From DASXTC01 sp036505635 (GTDB taxonomy: Bacteria > Acidobacteriota > Polarisedimenticolia > JACPZX01 > DASXTC01), in the NCBI GenBank assembly GCA_036505635.1, contig DASXTC010000027.1, positions 1 to 22,378 on the forward strand: 22,378 nt of DNA, read 5' to 3'. The notes under the pieces are model-generated. The model was not told the DNA's origin. It saw only the letters and a program-made list of their open reading frames with translations, and did no database searches. The translations under genes and the position numbers were made by a program. Positions 13,896 through 22,378 of this stretch are shown piece by piece. Every line of letters starts with the position of its first letter. The stretch's first letter is position 1.

Positions 13896-14790
13896 CGTTC
13901 GGCGCTCGCCGGGCGGCCTCGCCCAGGATCCAGGAGAGCGAGATGGCGAGGGCGAGCGGCGCGTGGCCGGCTTCCAGCCCGAGGAGGAGAACCAGCGGCG
14001 ACAGCGGGAGGAGCTGCCGGAGGCTCAGGCCGGTTCCCGGGATGAGACGCCAGACGAGAGGCCGGACCAGGACGAGGAGGGCGAGGATCCCCCAGAACGG
14101 GATCGTCCCGAACGGCTCAAGGCTCATCGGCAGGCTCATCGCCACGAGGATCAGCATGGCGATCCTGGCCGGAAGCTCGTACTCCCGCAGCAGCGAGAAG
14201 ACCAGGTCACGCCGGGTCGGATCATCGGTCACGACGGTTCCCGCGACGAAGAGCGCCGCGAGCGGGGAGAGATCGAAATAACGGGCGAGCCCCCACCCCA
14301 GGATCGGCATCGCGAAGAGGAGAGTCAGGATCATCCCCCGGCCCTGCGCGAGGCGCAGGAGCCCCGCCAGAAGCAGGCCCATCAGCGCGCCGAGCGGGTA
14401 GGCAAGCAGCGAGCGGTAGGACCGATCCCCCGAGGAGGCCGCGCTCAGGATGAGAGCGAAGCCCAGGGCCAGCGTGGCGAGGGCCGGCGCCATCCGGGCG
14501 GTGGCGTCGGGACGGGTTGCCCGGCCAAGCAGATCGCGCACCGCGTCAGGGTCGAGCGCGATTGACGCGCATCCGACCAGAACGGCGACGACCATCCTGT
14601 CGGACGCGTTCCAGGCCGCGGCGGCGGCGCCTCCGATCACCAGGGCCGGAATCAGGATGAGAGGGAGCCGGCGCACCGCCCGCACGCGGCGCAGCGTGGC
14701 GGTGTCCCAGGCCTCGGCCGCCAGGAGCACGAGCCACCCGGAGACAAGGGCCTTGAGCGGCTCGAGCTCGATCAGCAGGGAGCTGAGCAT
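13873..14790 (-). CDS. Polytopic membrane protein, cation/proton antiporter-like (second of a pair)
   Basis: This 305-residue protein is almost entirely hydrophobic, with about nine or ten membrane segments. Early residues (GWLVLLAAEAWDTATLRRVRAVRRLPL) correspond to the segment GLELDLRRLRR of CPA2 antiporters, and a later stretch (VGCASIALDPDAVRDLLGR) corresponds to the SPAAVLAVLRE region, but the consensus acidic positions are changed. It starts 1 base after the stop of the neighbouring antiporter gene, with GAGGTGAG as the site, so translation is coupled. I read it as a diverged paralogue, possibly one subunit of a two-chain antiporter. Ion specificity cannot be told. Its 3' end overlaps the convergent HEAT gene by 23 bases. 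Confidence 0.65.
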   Translation of the reverse strand: MLSSLLIELEPLKALVSGWLVLLAAEAWDTATLRRVRAVRRLPLILIPALVIGGAAAAAWNASDRMVVAVLVGCASIALDPDAVRDLLGRATRPDATARMAPALATLALGFALILSAASSGDRSYRSLLAYPLGALMGLLLAGLLRLAQGRGMILTLLFAMPILGWGLARYFDLSPLAALFVAGTVVTDDPTRRDLVFSLLREYELPARIAMLILVAMSLPMSLEPFGTIPFWGILALLVLVRPLVWRLIPGTGLSLRQLLPLSPLVLLLGLEAGHAPLALAISLSWILGEAARRAPNVTGGSPR

Positions 14791-14791
14791 C

Positions 14792-15913
14792 TCACCTCAT
14801 CCGCGCGCGCCATGCCTCCGGATCCTCCACGGCTCCGGCCGCCTCCGCCGACCGGACCAGGGCCCATCGCGTGGCGAGCATGCCGAAGCATTCCGACAGG
14901 AACCCGGCGACGAGCAGGAGCTCCAGGCCATCGGAGCGCGGCGTGATGACGGCCACCCCGGCCATGGGAACGAGCCCCGCCTGGCCCACGCCGAAGGACC
15001 GGCCACGCGCGCCCATCCCCGCGAGCACCAGCGCGAGGCCGCGGGCGATCACGAGCGCGAGGGCCGCGGGCAACAGGTAGGTCAGGGTCGAAGGATCGAT
15101 CCGGGCCCCCGCCATGGCGAAGAGCGCGACCGCGCCTGGGAGCGCGAGCCCCCTGAGGGCGTCGCGAATCACCTCCCGGTTCTGCGCGAGGGTGCCCGCC
15201 ATGAAGCCCGCGAGGATCGAGACGGCCATGAAGCTCGTCCCTCCCGAGGAGACCCGTCCCGTGGCGATCGCCGTCAGGGTCAGCCCGGCGCAGACGCAGG
15301 CGACGATCGCGCCCCGGCTCGACATCCGCGAGAGGATCATCAGGAGGATGAAGCCGCCGAGGAGGCCCACGAAGAGGCCCGCCCCCGCCCACGCGAGAGA
15401 TGCTGGCGTGTCCCGCACCAGCTCCACCAGCGCCACTGCCGCAAGGAAGCTGGCCGATGACGCCAGTAGGAGGCGCTGGGTGAAGTCGCCACGCGCGCGC
15501 GACTCCGAGACGACCGCGATGATCGCGGCGGGAGAGGCCGCGACCGCCGCGAGAGCCACCGCCATCGAGACGCCGCCCGGAAGACCCAGTGCCAGGCACG
15601 CGAGGAATACCAGGCCGATCACGGCCACGGCCTGAAGCGCGATGACCGCCATCGCAGACCGCCCGATCCGGAGCAGCCGCGGCAGCTCGAGCTCCGCTCC
15701 CAGCAGGAACGCCAGGAAGGCGGGAAGGAGCCCCTGAATCAACGCCGGGACGTGGGATCCGCCGTCCCCCATCAGCGCCGCGAGCGCGAACCCGCCGGCC
15801 ATCGCCCCGCACGCCGCCGGCGCCTTCACCGAGCGCGCCGCCATCGCCCCGAGCGCTCCGGCCATCAGCACCAGCCCCGTCCAGAGCACCGGATCGAGCG
15901 TCATCTCACTCAT
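14792..15913 (-). CDS. Cation:proton antiporter family membrane protein (CPA2-like)
   Basis: The protein has 373 residues with about eleven hydrophobic helices. Family-like marks are FLAFLLGAELELPRLLRIGR (the GLELD segment of CPA2 exchangers), AASPAAIIAVVSESRARGDFTQRLLLASS (the core helix before the ion site) and late GMGARGRSFGVGQAGLVPMAG (a family-typical loop and helix). No TrkA-N domain is attached at the C-terminus, as is often found in Kef-type members. The role is likely Na+ or K+ exchange for protons across the inner membrane. The next gene, coupled with one base between, is a related membrane protein. Substrate ion is not determinable. It is divergent from the glutamate dehydrogenase gene. 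Confidence 0.8.
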   Translation of the reverse strand: MSEMTLDPVLWTGLVLMAGALGAMAARSVKAPAACGAMAGGFALAALMGDGGSHVPALIQGLLPAFLAFLLGAELELPRLLRIGRSAMAVIALQAVAVIGLVFLACLALGLPGGVSMAVALAAVAASPAAIIAVVSESRARGDFTQRLLLASSASFLAAVALVELVRDTPASLAWAGAGLFVGLLGGFILLMILSRMSSRGAIVACVCAGLTLTAIATGRVSSGGTSFMAVSILAGFMAGTLAQNREVIRDALRGLALPGAVALFAMAGARIDPSTLTYLLPAALALVIARGLALVLAGMGARGRSFGVGQAGLVPMAGVAVITPRSDGLELLLVAGFLSECFGMLATRWALVRSAEAAGAVEDPEAWRARMR

Positions 15914-15943
15914 CGCGCGACTCTAACATGCCCGCCCCCGTCC

Positions 15944-15973
15944 TTGACATCGCCGGGCGTGGCGGGACACGAT
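15944..15973 (+). promoter_or_regulatory. Possible sigma-70 promoter for the glutamate dehydrogenase operon
   Basis: A perfect TTGACA (15944-15949) is followed 18 bases later by a poor -10 (CACGAT, 15968-15973). It lies about 55 bases before the ribosome site of the dehydrogenase gene. The -35 is notable in this GC-rich DNA; the -10 is weak. Confidence 0.3.
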
Positions 15974-15999
15974 CCCGTCACACACCCCGTCCCAGTTGA

Positions 16000-16016
16000 A
16001 GCCTCCTCGGGAGGCT
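16000..16016 (+). repeat. 7-bp hairpin before the dehydrogenase ribosome site
   Basis: AGCCTCC (16000-16006) pairs with GGAGGCT (16010-16016) over a three-base loop. It ends two bases before the AGGAGG that serves ATG 16029. Its CCTCC arm could also pair with that ribosome site, so an on/off switch is conceivable. Confidence 0.4.
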
Positions 16017-16028
16017 CAGGAGGGTTCG

Positions 16029-17363
16029 ATGGCCCGACACGAACCGAAGAAGGTCTCGCGCATGCCCGCGAGGCATCCCAAAGCGGCCCCCCCTCCCCCC
16101 GGCCCCGTCGCGGTGGAGGATCTCAACCCCTTCCACATCGCGGAGAGCCAGTTCCACACCGCCGCCCATTACCTCAAGCTCAAGCCCTGGCTTCGCGAGA
16201 TCCTCATGAAGCCCAAGCGCCAGCTCATCGTCTCGGTCCCGACCAGAATGGACGACGGCACCTACCGCGTCTTCGAGGGGTACCGGGTCCAGCACAACGT
16301 CGCGCGCGGGCCGGCGAAGGGAGGGATCCGCTACCACCCCAACGTCACGCTCGACGAGGTGAAGGCGCTGGCCTCGTGGATGACCTGGAAGTGCGCCACG
16401 GTGAACATCCCCTACGGCGGCGCCAAGGGGGGCATCGTCTGCAACCCCAAGGAGATGTCCGCGAGCGAGCTGGAGGGGATGACGCGCCGCTACACCGCCG
16501 AGATCAGCATGATCATCGGCCCCGAGCAGGACATCCCCGCCCCCGACGTCTACACCAACGCCCAGACGATGGCCTGGATCATGGACACCTACTCGATGAC
16601 CGTCGGCAGGACGGCCCTGGGGGTGGTCACCGGCAAGCCGCTCGCGGTGGGAGGCTCCCTCGGACGCAACGAGGCGACGGCCCGAGGCTGCAGCTACATC
16701 ATCCGGGAGGCGTGCAAGGAGAGGAAGATCAGCCTCAAGGGAGCGAAGGTCGCGGTGCAGGGATACGGCAACGCCGGGTCCATCGCGGCGAGGCTGCTGC
16801 ACCAGATGGGGGCGAGGATCATCGCCCTGTCCGACTCCCGGGGCGGCATCATGAACTCCGACGGCGGGATCGACCCGGCGAGGGCCGAGGAGCGCAAGGG
16901 GAGGAAGGGGACCGTCGTGGGGCTCCCGGACACGCAGAAGATCAGCAACGAGGATCTGCTCCGCCTCCCCTGCGACATCCTGGTGCCGGCGGCCCTCGAG
17001 AACCAGATCACCCTGGCCAACGCCCACGCGATACAGGCGAAGATCGTGGCCGAGGCGGCCAACGGGCCGACCACGCCTGGAGCCGACAAGGTGCTGCACA
17101 GGAACGGCATCATGGTGCTGCCCGACATCCTGGCCAACGCGGGAGGGGTGACCGTCTCCTACTTCGAGTGGGTTCAGGGGCTCCAGTCCTTCTTCTGGAC
17201 GGAGGAGGAGGTCAACAAGAAGCTCGAGACGATCATGGTGAAGGCCTTCGGCGAGGTCCTCAGGCGCTCCAGGGAGTTCAAGGTCGACATGAGGACCGCG
17301 GCCTACATCCTGGCGGTGGGACGCGTGGCCGAGAGCACCATGATTCGCGGAATCTACCCGTGA
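16029..17363 (+). CDS. gdhA: Glutamate dehydrogenase (Glu/Leu/Phe/Val dehydrogenase family)
   Basis: This 444-residue protein interconverts glutamate with 2-oxoglutarate and ammonia. The start at 16029 follows AGGAGG; the upstream in-frame ATG at 15996 has no such site. Catalytic and binding residues are in place: K97 (AKGGIRYHP), K121 (MTWKCA), K133 in GGAKGGI and D173 in PAPDVYT, plus the late VTVSYFEW that contacts the glutamate side chain and favours glutamate over leucine or phenylalanine. The nucleotide fold has GYGNAG (245-250), and D269 after the second strand suggests NAD preference. The first 30 residues are basic and proline-rich, an extension beyond the usual start. Its stop overlaps the GTG of the adaptor gene by four bases, an unusual operon partner. 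Confidence 0.93.
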   Translation: MARHEPKKVSRMPARHPKAAPPPPGPVAVEDLNPFHIAESQFHTAAHYLKLKPWLREILMKPKRQLIVSVPTRMDDGTYRVFEGYRVQHNVARGPAKGGIRYHPNVTLDEVKALASWMTWKCATVNIPYGGAKGGIVCNPKEMSASELEGMTRRYTAEISMIIGPEQDIPAPDVYTNAQTMAWIMDTYSMTVGRTALGVVTGKPLAVGGSLGRNEATARGCSYIIREACKERKISLKGAKVAVQGYGNAGSIAARLLHQMGARIIALSDSRGGIMNSDGGIDPARAEERKGRKGTVVGLPDTQKISNEDLLRLPCDILVPAALENQITLANAHAIQAKIVAEAANGPTTPGADKVLHRNGIMVLPDILANAGGVTVSYFEWVQGLQSFFWTEEEVNKKLETIMVKAFGEVLRRSREFKVDMRTAAYILAVGRVAESTMIRGIYP

Positions 17364-18576
17364 AGAGATGGACGAAGGTGGCGATCGGAGCGGCGGTGGG
17401 CGCCGCGGCCCTCGCCGGGGGGGCCGCGTTCTACGGCCGGAAGGACGCCGGCCTGCTTCGCGTCACCGTCGAGGAGGCCCGGGTGAAGGATCTGAGGTCT
17501 CGCGTCACCTGCAACGGCAAGATCCAGGCGAAGAAGAAGGTCGACCTGTCGGCCACGATGTCGGGACAGATCGTCAACCTCGCCGTGCGCGAGGGGGACC
17601 GGGTGACCAAGGGGGAGTTCCTGCTGCAGATCGACCGCACGACGCTCCAGGCGCAGGCCGACTCGACCCGGGCGGCGCTCGAGGCGCTGCTGTCGGACCG
17701 CGACGCCGCGCGCGCCAACGCCGAGCGGACCCGGCTGGAGTACGAGCAGACCAAACGCTCTTACGAGAGCGGGATCGTCTCCGAGCTGGAGAACACCCGC
17801 GCCCGCACCCAGTACGAGGCTCAGAAGGCGACCCACGAGGCGGTCGAGCGCCGGATCGAGCAGGCGCGCGCGTCGTTCGTGGGGGCCCGTGACACGCTGC
17901 TCAAGACCACGATCACCTCCCCCATGGACGGCGTCATCACGCGGCTCCAGATCGAGGAAGGGGAGGTGGCGATGATCGGGACGATGAACAATCCCGGCAC
18001 CGCGCTGATGACGATCTCCGATCTGTCGGTCATCGAGGCCGAGATGGAGGTCGACGAGACCGAGATCCCCTCGGTGAAGGTGGGCCAGACGGCCACGATG
18101 AAGATCGACGCCTACGGGGAGCGCGAGTTCGGCGGCGTGGTGACCGAGATCGCGAGCTCCCCGCTGGTGGTGCCGACCCCCAGCGGGCCGGCCGTCACGG
18201 CGGTCGACTTCAAGGTCAAGGTCCGCGTGGAGGACCCGCCCCCGGACCTGCGCCCCGGCCTCTCCTGCACGGCGGACATCCTGACGGCGACGCGCAGCCA
18301 GGTCCTGGCGGTGCCGATACAGGCTCTGGTGCTGCGCGAGAAGCCGGGAGCCGACTCGCGGGGGGGGCGGGAGTCCGAGGAGGAGGGGGTCTTCGTGCTT
18401 GCCGCGGGGGCGGCCGCGTTCCGTCCGGTCAAGACCGGGATCACGGGGGACCTGGAGATCGAGGTGATCGAGGGCGTGTCGTCCGGCGAGCAGGTGATCA
18501 CCGGCCCGTTCAAGACGCTGCGGGTCCTCAAGGAGGGGGACCGGGCCTCGGTGCAGAAGGAGGCCGGGACACCGCC

Positions 18577-18580
<4 letters not shown>
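17360..18580 (+). CDS. MacA-like periplasmic adaptor (HlyD/RND-type membrane fusion protein)
   Basis: I place the start at GTG 17360, which overlaps the dehydrogenase stop (GTGA); the frame is open far upstream but only as a shadow of that gene. The 406-residue product has an N-terminal membrane anchor (residues about 5-24), a lipoyl-like half-motif (VDLSATMSGQIVNLAVREGDRV), and an alpha-helical hairpin rich in Ala/Arg/Glu (about 95-175). The second lipoyl half (TTITSPMDGVITRLQIEEGEVA) and a beta-barrel with VDETEIPSVKVGQTATMKIDA follow. This is the MacA/YknX plan, linking inner-membrane ABC permeases to the outer envelope. The next two genes are such permeases, each joined by four-base overlaps. 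Substrate is unknown. Confidence 0.9.
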
Positions 18581-19793
<1,213 letters not shown>

Positions 19794-19797
<4 letters not shown>

Positions 19798-21041
19798 GGC
19801 TGCCGGGGCTCAAGGAGAACATGCTCTTCGCCGTCCGCGGCGTGGCGGATCACAGGCTTCGGTCCTTCCTGACGATCCTGGGGATCATCGTGGGGGTGGC
19901 CACCATCATCGGGATGGTCTCTCTCATCCAGGGGTTCAACGACCAGGTCCTCGGGTCCTTCCAGAAGTTCGGCTCCACCCTGGTGCAGTACCAGAAGATG
20001 GAGCCTCGTTTCGGCGACCCGAGCATGGCGCCCGAGGCCCAGCGCACCCGCAGGAACCTCACGCTGGAGGACGCGAGGGCGATCAAGGAGCTCTGCCCGT
20101 CGGTGGGCGCGGTCTCCCCCGAGCGGTACCAGTGGCTCACGGGCAAGGTGCGCTATGGCTCGCACGAGGCCAACAACCCGACCATCGGCGGCACCAACGA
20201 GGAGTATCCCGACGCCAACAACAGCTTCATCTCCGAGGGGCGTTTCTTCACGCGGTCGGAGGTGGAGCGCTCGGCCCCCGTGGCGGTGCTGGGGATGGAT
20301 CTCGTCGAGTCCCTCTTCCCGCACACCGACCCGATCGGGCGGATCATCTCGATCGAAGGAAGGCCCTTCACCGTGATCGGGACGCTGGAGCGCAAGGGGG
20401 CCTTTCTCTTCCACGCGCTCGACAATGTCCTGTTCATGCCGATCACCACGTTCGATGCCTTCTTCCCCTCCGTGCAGAAGGAGTGGGGGCTCTTCATCGC
20501 GACGGTGCCCAGGACGCCCGAGCTGATGGAGCGGGCGATGGAGGAGGGGGTCGAGGTGCTGCGGCACAGGCGTGGCGTCCGGTTCGATCAGGAGAACGAC
20601 TTCGCCATCCGCACGCCCGACGTCTTCATCAACACCTACCGGCAGGTGACGGGCGGCATCAGCGTGGTGCTCATCTTCATCTCCGCGGTGGGGCTGGTCG
20701 TGGGGGGCGTGGGCGTGATGAACATCATGCTGGTGTCGGTGAAGGAGCGCACGCGCGAGATCGGGGTCCGCAAGGCCGTGGGCGCGATGCGTCACGACAT
20801 CGTGCAGCAGTTCCTCACCGAGGCCATGACGCTGACCGCCATCGGCGGCCTCGCCGGCGTCGCGCTGGGGTTCGCCATCTCGGTGGGGGTCGCCCGCTTC
20901 TCGCCGATCCCCGCGAGCACCCCCTGGTGGGCGGTCGTCGTGGGGCTCGTGGTGTCGGTCTCGGTCGGCCTCTTCTTCGGCATCTACCCCGCCTACAAGG
21001 CCGCCCGCCTCGACCCGATCGACTCGCTGAGGTACGAGTAG
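19794..21041 (+). CDS. MacB-type ABC transporter permease (second)
   Basis: This 415-residue paralogue of the preceding protein overlaps it by four bases (ATGA). It has the same plan: an N-terminal helix (DHRLRSFLTILGIIVGVATIIGMVS), a periplasmic domain with the PVAVLGMDLVESLFPHTDPIGR motif seen in both copies, and three C-terminal helices with LVSVKERTREIGVRKAVGAMRHDI and the ending YPAYKAARLDPIDSLRYE. The two differ mostly in the periplasmic domain. It is the last gene of the dehydrogenase-adaptor-permease run. No ATPase gene follows in the window. Confidence 0.9.
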
Positions 21042-21069
21042 GGGGTGGGGGCACGCGGGGGACTTCACT

Positions 21070-21309
21070 ATGCGCGCGCTGACGATCAGAATCCCGGACG
21101 CCCTGTACCGGGAGCTCAAGAAATACGCGGCAGCCCACCGCCGGAGCATCAACAGTGAGGTCATCGTCTGCATCGAGCGGTCGCTCCGCAGCAGGAAGGT
21201 GAACCCAGAGGAGTTCCTCGCTCGCGCGAACACCCTCACGAAGCGCCTCAAGGTCCCTTGGATGACCGACGCGCGCCTGCGAAAGGCAAAGAACTCCGGC
21301 AGACCGTAA
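21070..21309 (+). CDS. VapB/FitA-type ribbon-helix-helix antitoxin, toxin partner not adjacent
   Basis: This 79-residue protein has an N-terminal ribbon-helix-helix domain (LTIRIPDALYRELKKYAAAHRRSINSEV, then IERSL), the DNA-binding half of Arc/FitA-type proteins. The tail ends in TDARLRKAKNSGRP, close to the toxin-binding C-terminus of VapB antitoxins. Such genes normally run straight into a vapC (PIN-domain) gene. Here the following bases do not encode a PIN domain (no start with a conserved Asp such as VVDTNV). It is therefore an orphan antitoxin or a regulator whose partner was lost. It probably represses its own promoter. It follows the permease gene by 28 bases. Confidence 0.8.
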   Translation: MRALTIRIPDALYRELKKYAAAHRRSINSEVIVCIERSLRSRKVNPEEFLARANTLTKRLKVPWMTDARLRKAKNSGRP

Positions 21310-21311
21310 GC

Positions 21312-21545
21312 GTGCCGGAACCCCATGGTGGCAATGAATGCGCGACTGTGAGTGCCTCCACAGAACCGAGGCCTACCAGTTGGCTAGTCAGGGAGAATGG
21401 TGGCTCTTTCAATGCGACACTGTACAGATTCCATGCTTCTCGATCCGCGGATGTAGTTGGAAAGGAAGGATTTGTCTTCGTCGTGGACAACCTGCTTGAC
21501 TGGGGCCTCGTTGCTAGTATGATTCAAGGCAAGCGACTGGGTTGA
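21312..21545 (+). CDS. Unrecognised small ORF (77 residues), start uncertain
   Basis: A frame opening at GTG 21312, two bases after the antitoxin stop, runs to TGA at 21545. The later half looks protein-like (SWLVRENGGSFNATLYRFHA, then VVGKEGFVFVVDNLLDWGLVASM), but I recognise no family and the start lacks a good ribosome site. The base composition is poorer in GC than that of the neighbours to the left. It may be the tail of a gene interrupted or replaced when the antitoxin's partner was lost. It is followed by a strong intrinsic terminator. Treat it as doubtful. Confidence 0.3.
   Translation: MPEPHGGNECATVSASTEPRPTSWLVRENGGSFNATLYRFHASRSADVVGKEGFVFVVDNLLDWGLVASMIQGKRLG
21496..21523 (+). 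promoter_or_regulatory. Near-consensus sigma-70 promoter
   Basis: TTGACT (21496-21501), a 16-base spacer and TATGAT (21518-21523) match the -35 and -10 boxes in five of six bases each. A transcript from about 21530 would meet the terminator at 21562-21599, or read through it into the DUF3800 gene. Confidence 0.5.
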
Positions 21546-21561
21546 GACGCGTACGCGCCTC

Positions 21562-21599
21562 GCGTGGGGCTTAGGCCCCGCCCCAGACGCTTTTTTTTT
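21562..21599 (+). terminator. Intrinsic terminator
   Basis: A GC-rich hairpin (GGGGC-TTAG-GCCCC at 21566-21579, or the alternative TGGGG/CCCCA stem ending at 21585) is followed by nine T at 21591-21599. This is a textbook Rho-independent terminator on the plus strand, 12 bases before the DUF3800 start codon. Confidence 0.8.
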
Positions 21600-21610
21600 G
21601 GATATGCAGC

Positions 21611-22378
21611 ATGTACATCTGCTACCTGGACGAGTCTGGGACGAGGGAATCCCAGGCGAATTCCTCCCACTTTGTGCTGCTTGGCCTTGCTATCCCCGCG
21701 GACACGTGGAAGGTGAAGGACCTAAGAGTCGTCGAGGCCAAGGCCAAGTACGGACTACAGAAAGAGGAGGTCCACACGGCTTGGATGGCCCGCGATTATC
21801 CTGAACAAGCGACAGTCCCTGGTTTCGATCATTTGCCCTGGCCCGACCGCCGGCGCGCCGTCTTGGGTGTACGGGCCTTGAATCTCTCGCGTCCCCGGAC
21901 CAGAGAAAAGCAGGGAGCTCTGCTGAAGAACTACCGAAAGACGGAAGCCTATGTCCACCTGACTCGTGTCGAGCGCAGGAACTGTCTGGAGGATCTCGCG
22001 ACTCTGATCGGCTCCCGGAAGGATGCACGAGCGTTCGCGGACGCTCAGGACAAGCGCCGCACGGCGGGCGTTCCCGGTTTCGACTTTGCGTTCGAGCAGG
22101 TAGTAACACGCTTCAACACGTTCCTCGCTTCCACGAAGGGGCTCTACGGACTCCTGGTTCAGGACAATAACCAAACTGTAGCGCAGCGTCTCACCGATGC
22201 GATGCGCAAGTATCATCGTGACGGAACGATGTGGCGGAGACTGGATCGAGTGGTTGAGACTCCGCTCTTCGTGGATAGCGCACTCACGTCGATGATTCAA
22301 CTCGCCGATCTCTGTGCTTATGCGACTCGACGGTTTTTCGAGCATGAGGAGTCAGACCTCTTTCTCAGAATCTACTCC
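21611..22378 (+). CDS. DUF3800 domain protein, cut by window edge
   Basis: The frame opens at ATG 21611 and runs 256 codons to the last base with no stop. The N-terminus MYICYLDESG is the signature start of DUF3800, with acidic D7 and E8. Further conserved-looking acidic and polar positions are EVHT (H55), LLVQDNN (D185), VDS (D222) and QLADLCAYATRR (Q230, D233). This is the pattern of a metal-dependent nuclease-like fold, which the family is suspected to have but which is not proven. DUF3800 genes often occur in accessory and defence-rich regions, and the lower GC from about 21310 on fits acquired DNA. The start has no clear ribosome site and lies directly behind a terminator. What follows is beyond the window. 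Confidence 0.85.
   Translation, partial: MYICYLDESGTRESQANSSHFVLLGLAIPADTWKVKDLRVVEAKAKYGLQKEEVHTAWMARDYPEQATVPGFDHLPWPDRRRAVLGVRALNLSRPRTREKQGALLKNYRKTEAYVHLTRVERRNCLEDLATLIGSRKDARAFADAQDKRRTAGVPGFDFAFEQVVTRFNTFLASTKGLYGLLVQDNNQTVAQRLTDAMRKYHRDGTMWRRLDRVVETPLFVDSALTSMIQLADLCAYATRRFFEHEESDLFLRIYS

Noticed and set aside
21755..22345. Minus-strand ORF of 196 residues at the right end
   Set aside because: The plus strand encodes a clear DUF3800 protein over the same bases, and the minus frame shows no recognisable motifs.

Overview
The window reads as chromosomal DNA from a high-GC, Gram-negative, soil- or sediment-type bacterium. The envelope logic supports this: a lipoprotein with BON domains, a MacA-like periplasmic adaptor with MacB-type permeases, and two ECF sigma/zinc-finger anti-sigma pairs. 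The HEAT-repeat proteins attached to an ECF operon and the general gene style would fit Acidobacteriota or a neighbouring phylum, but no marker gene here settles this.

Left part (1-6184): a partial response regulator at the edge; a 57-residue membrane protein; then, on the minus strand, a two-gene redox operon. Its first gene (2614 down to 1844) is a peroxiredoxin-glutaredoxin fusion in which an in-frame TGA sits exactly at the peroxidatic cysteine position. I read it as a selenoprotein. Its partner, 8 bases downstream, is a flavin disulfide reductase that could supply electrons. Then follow stress-type genes on the plus strand: a PRC-barrel protein, a 27-residue Gly-rich membrane peptide, a double-BON lipoprotein, a CsbD-like protein, a frameshifted remnant of a MacB/FtsX-type permease, and a sigma-70 factor that lacks a normal region 3 and has a His/Cys-rich linker instead.

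Middle part (6194-13895): a minus-strand ECF sigma factor with a soluble zinc-finger anti-sigma factor; a minus-strand pair made of a winged-helix (HTH_42/AlkZ-like) protein and a B12-binding radical SAM enzyme whose start codon appears to be non-standard; then a plus-strand operon of ECF sigma factor, membrane-anchored anti-sigma factor and two exported HEAT-repeat proteins.

Right part (13873-22378): two adjacent, paralogous cation/proton antiporter-like membrane proteins (minus); a plus-strand operon with 4-base overlaps encoding glutamate dehydrogenase, a MacA-like adaptor and two MacB-type permeases without an ATPase; then a lower-GC accessory end with an orphan VapB/FitA-type antitoxin, an unrecognised small ORF carrying a near-consensus promoter, a strong intrinsic terminator and the start of a DUF3800 gene cut by the window edge.

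The most interesting item is the probable selenocysteine peroxiredoxin-glutaredoxin fusion and its reductase, which together look like a self-contained NAD(P)H-driven peroxide-reducing chain. Gene finders would split this gene into two ORFs.
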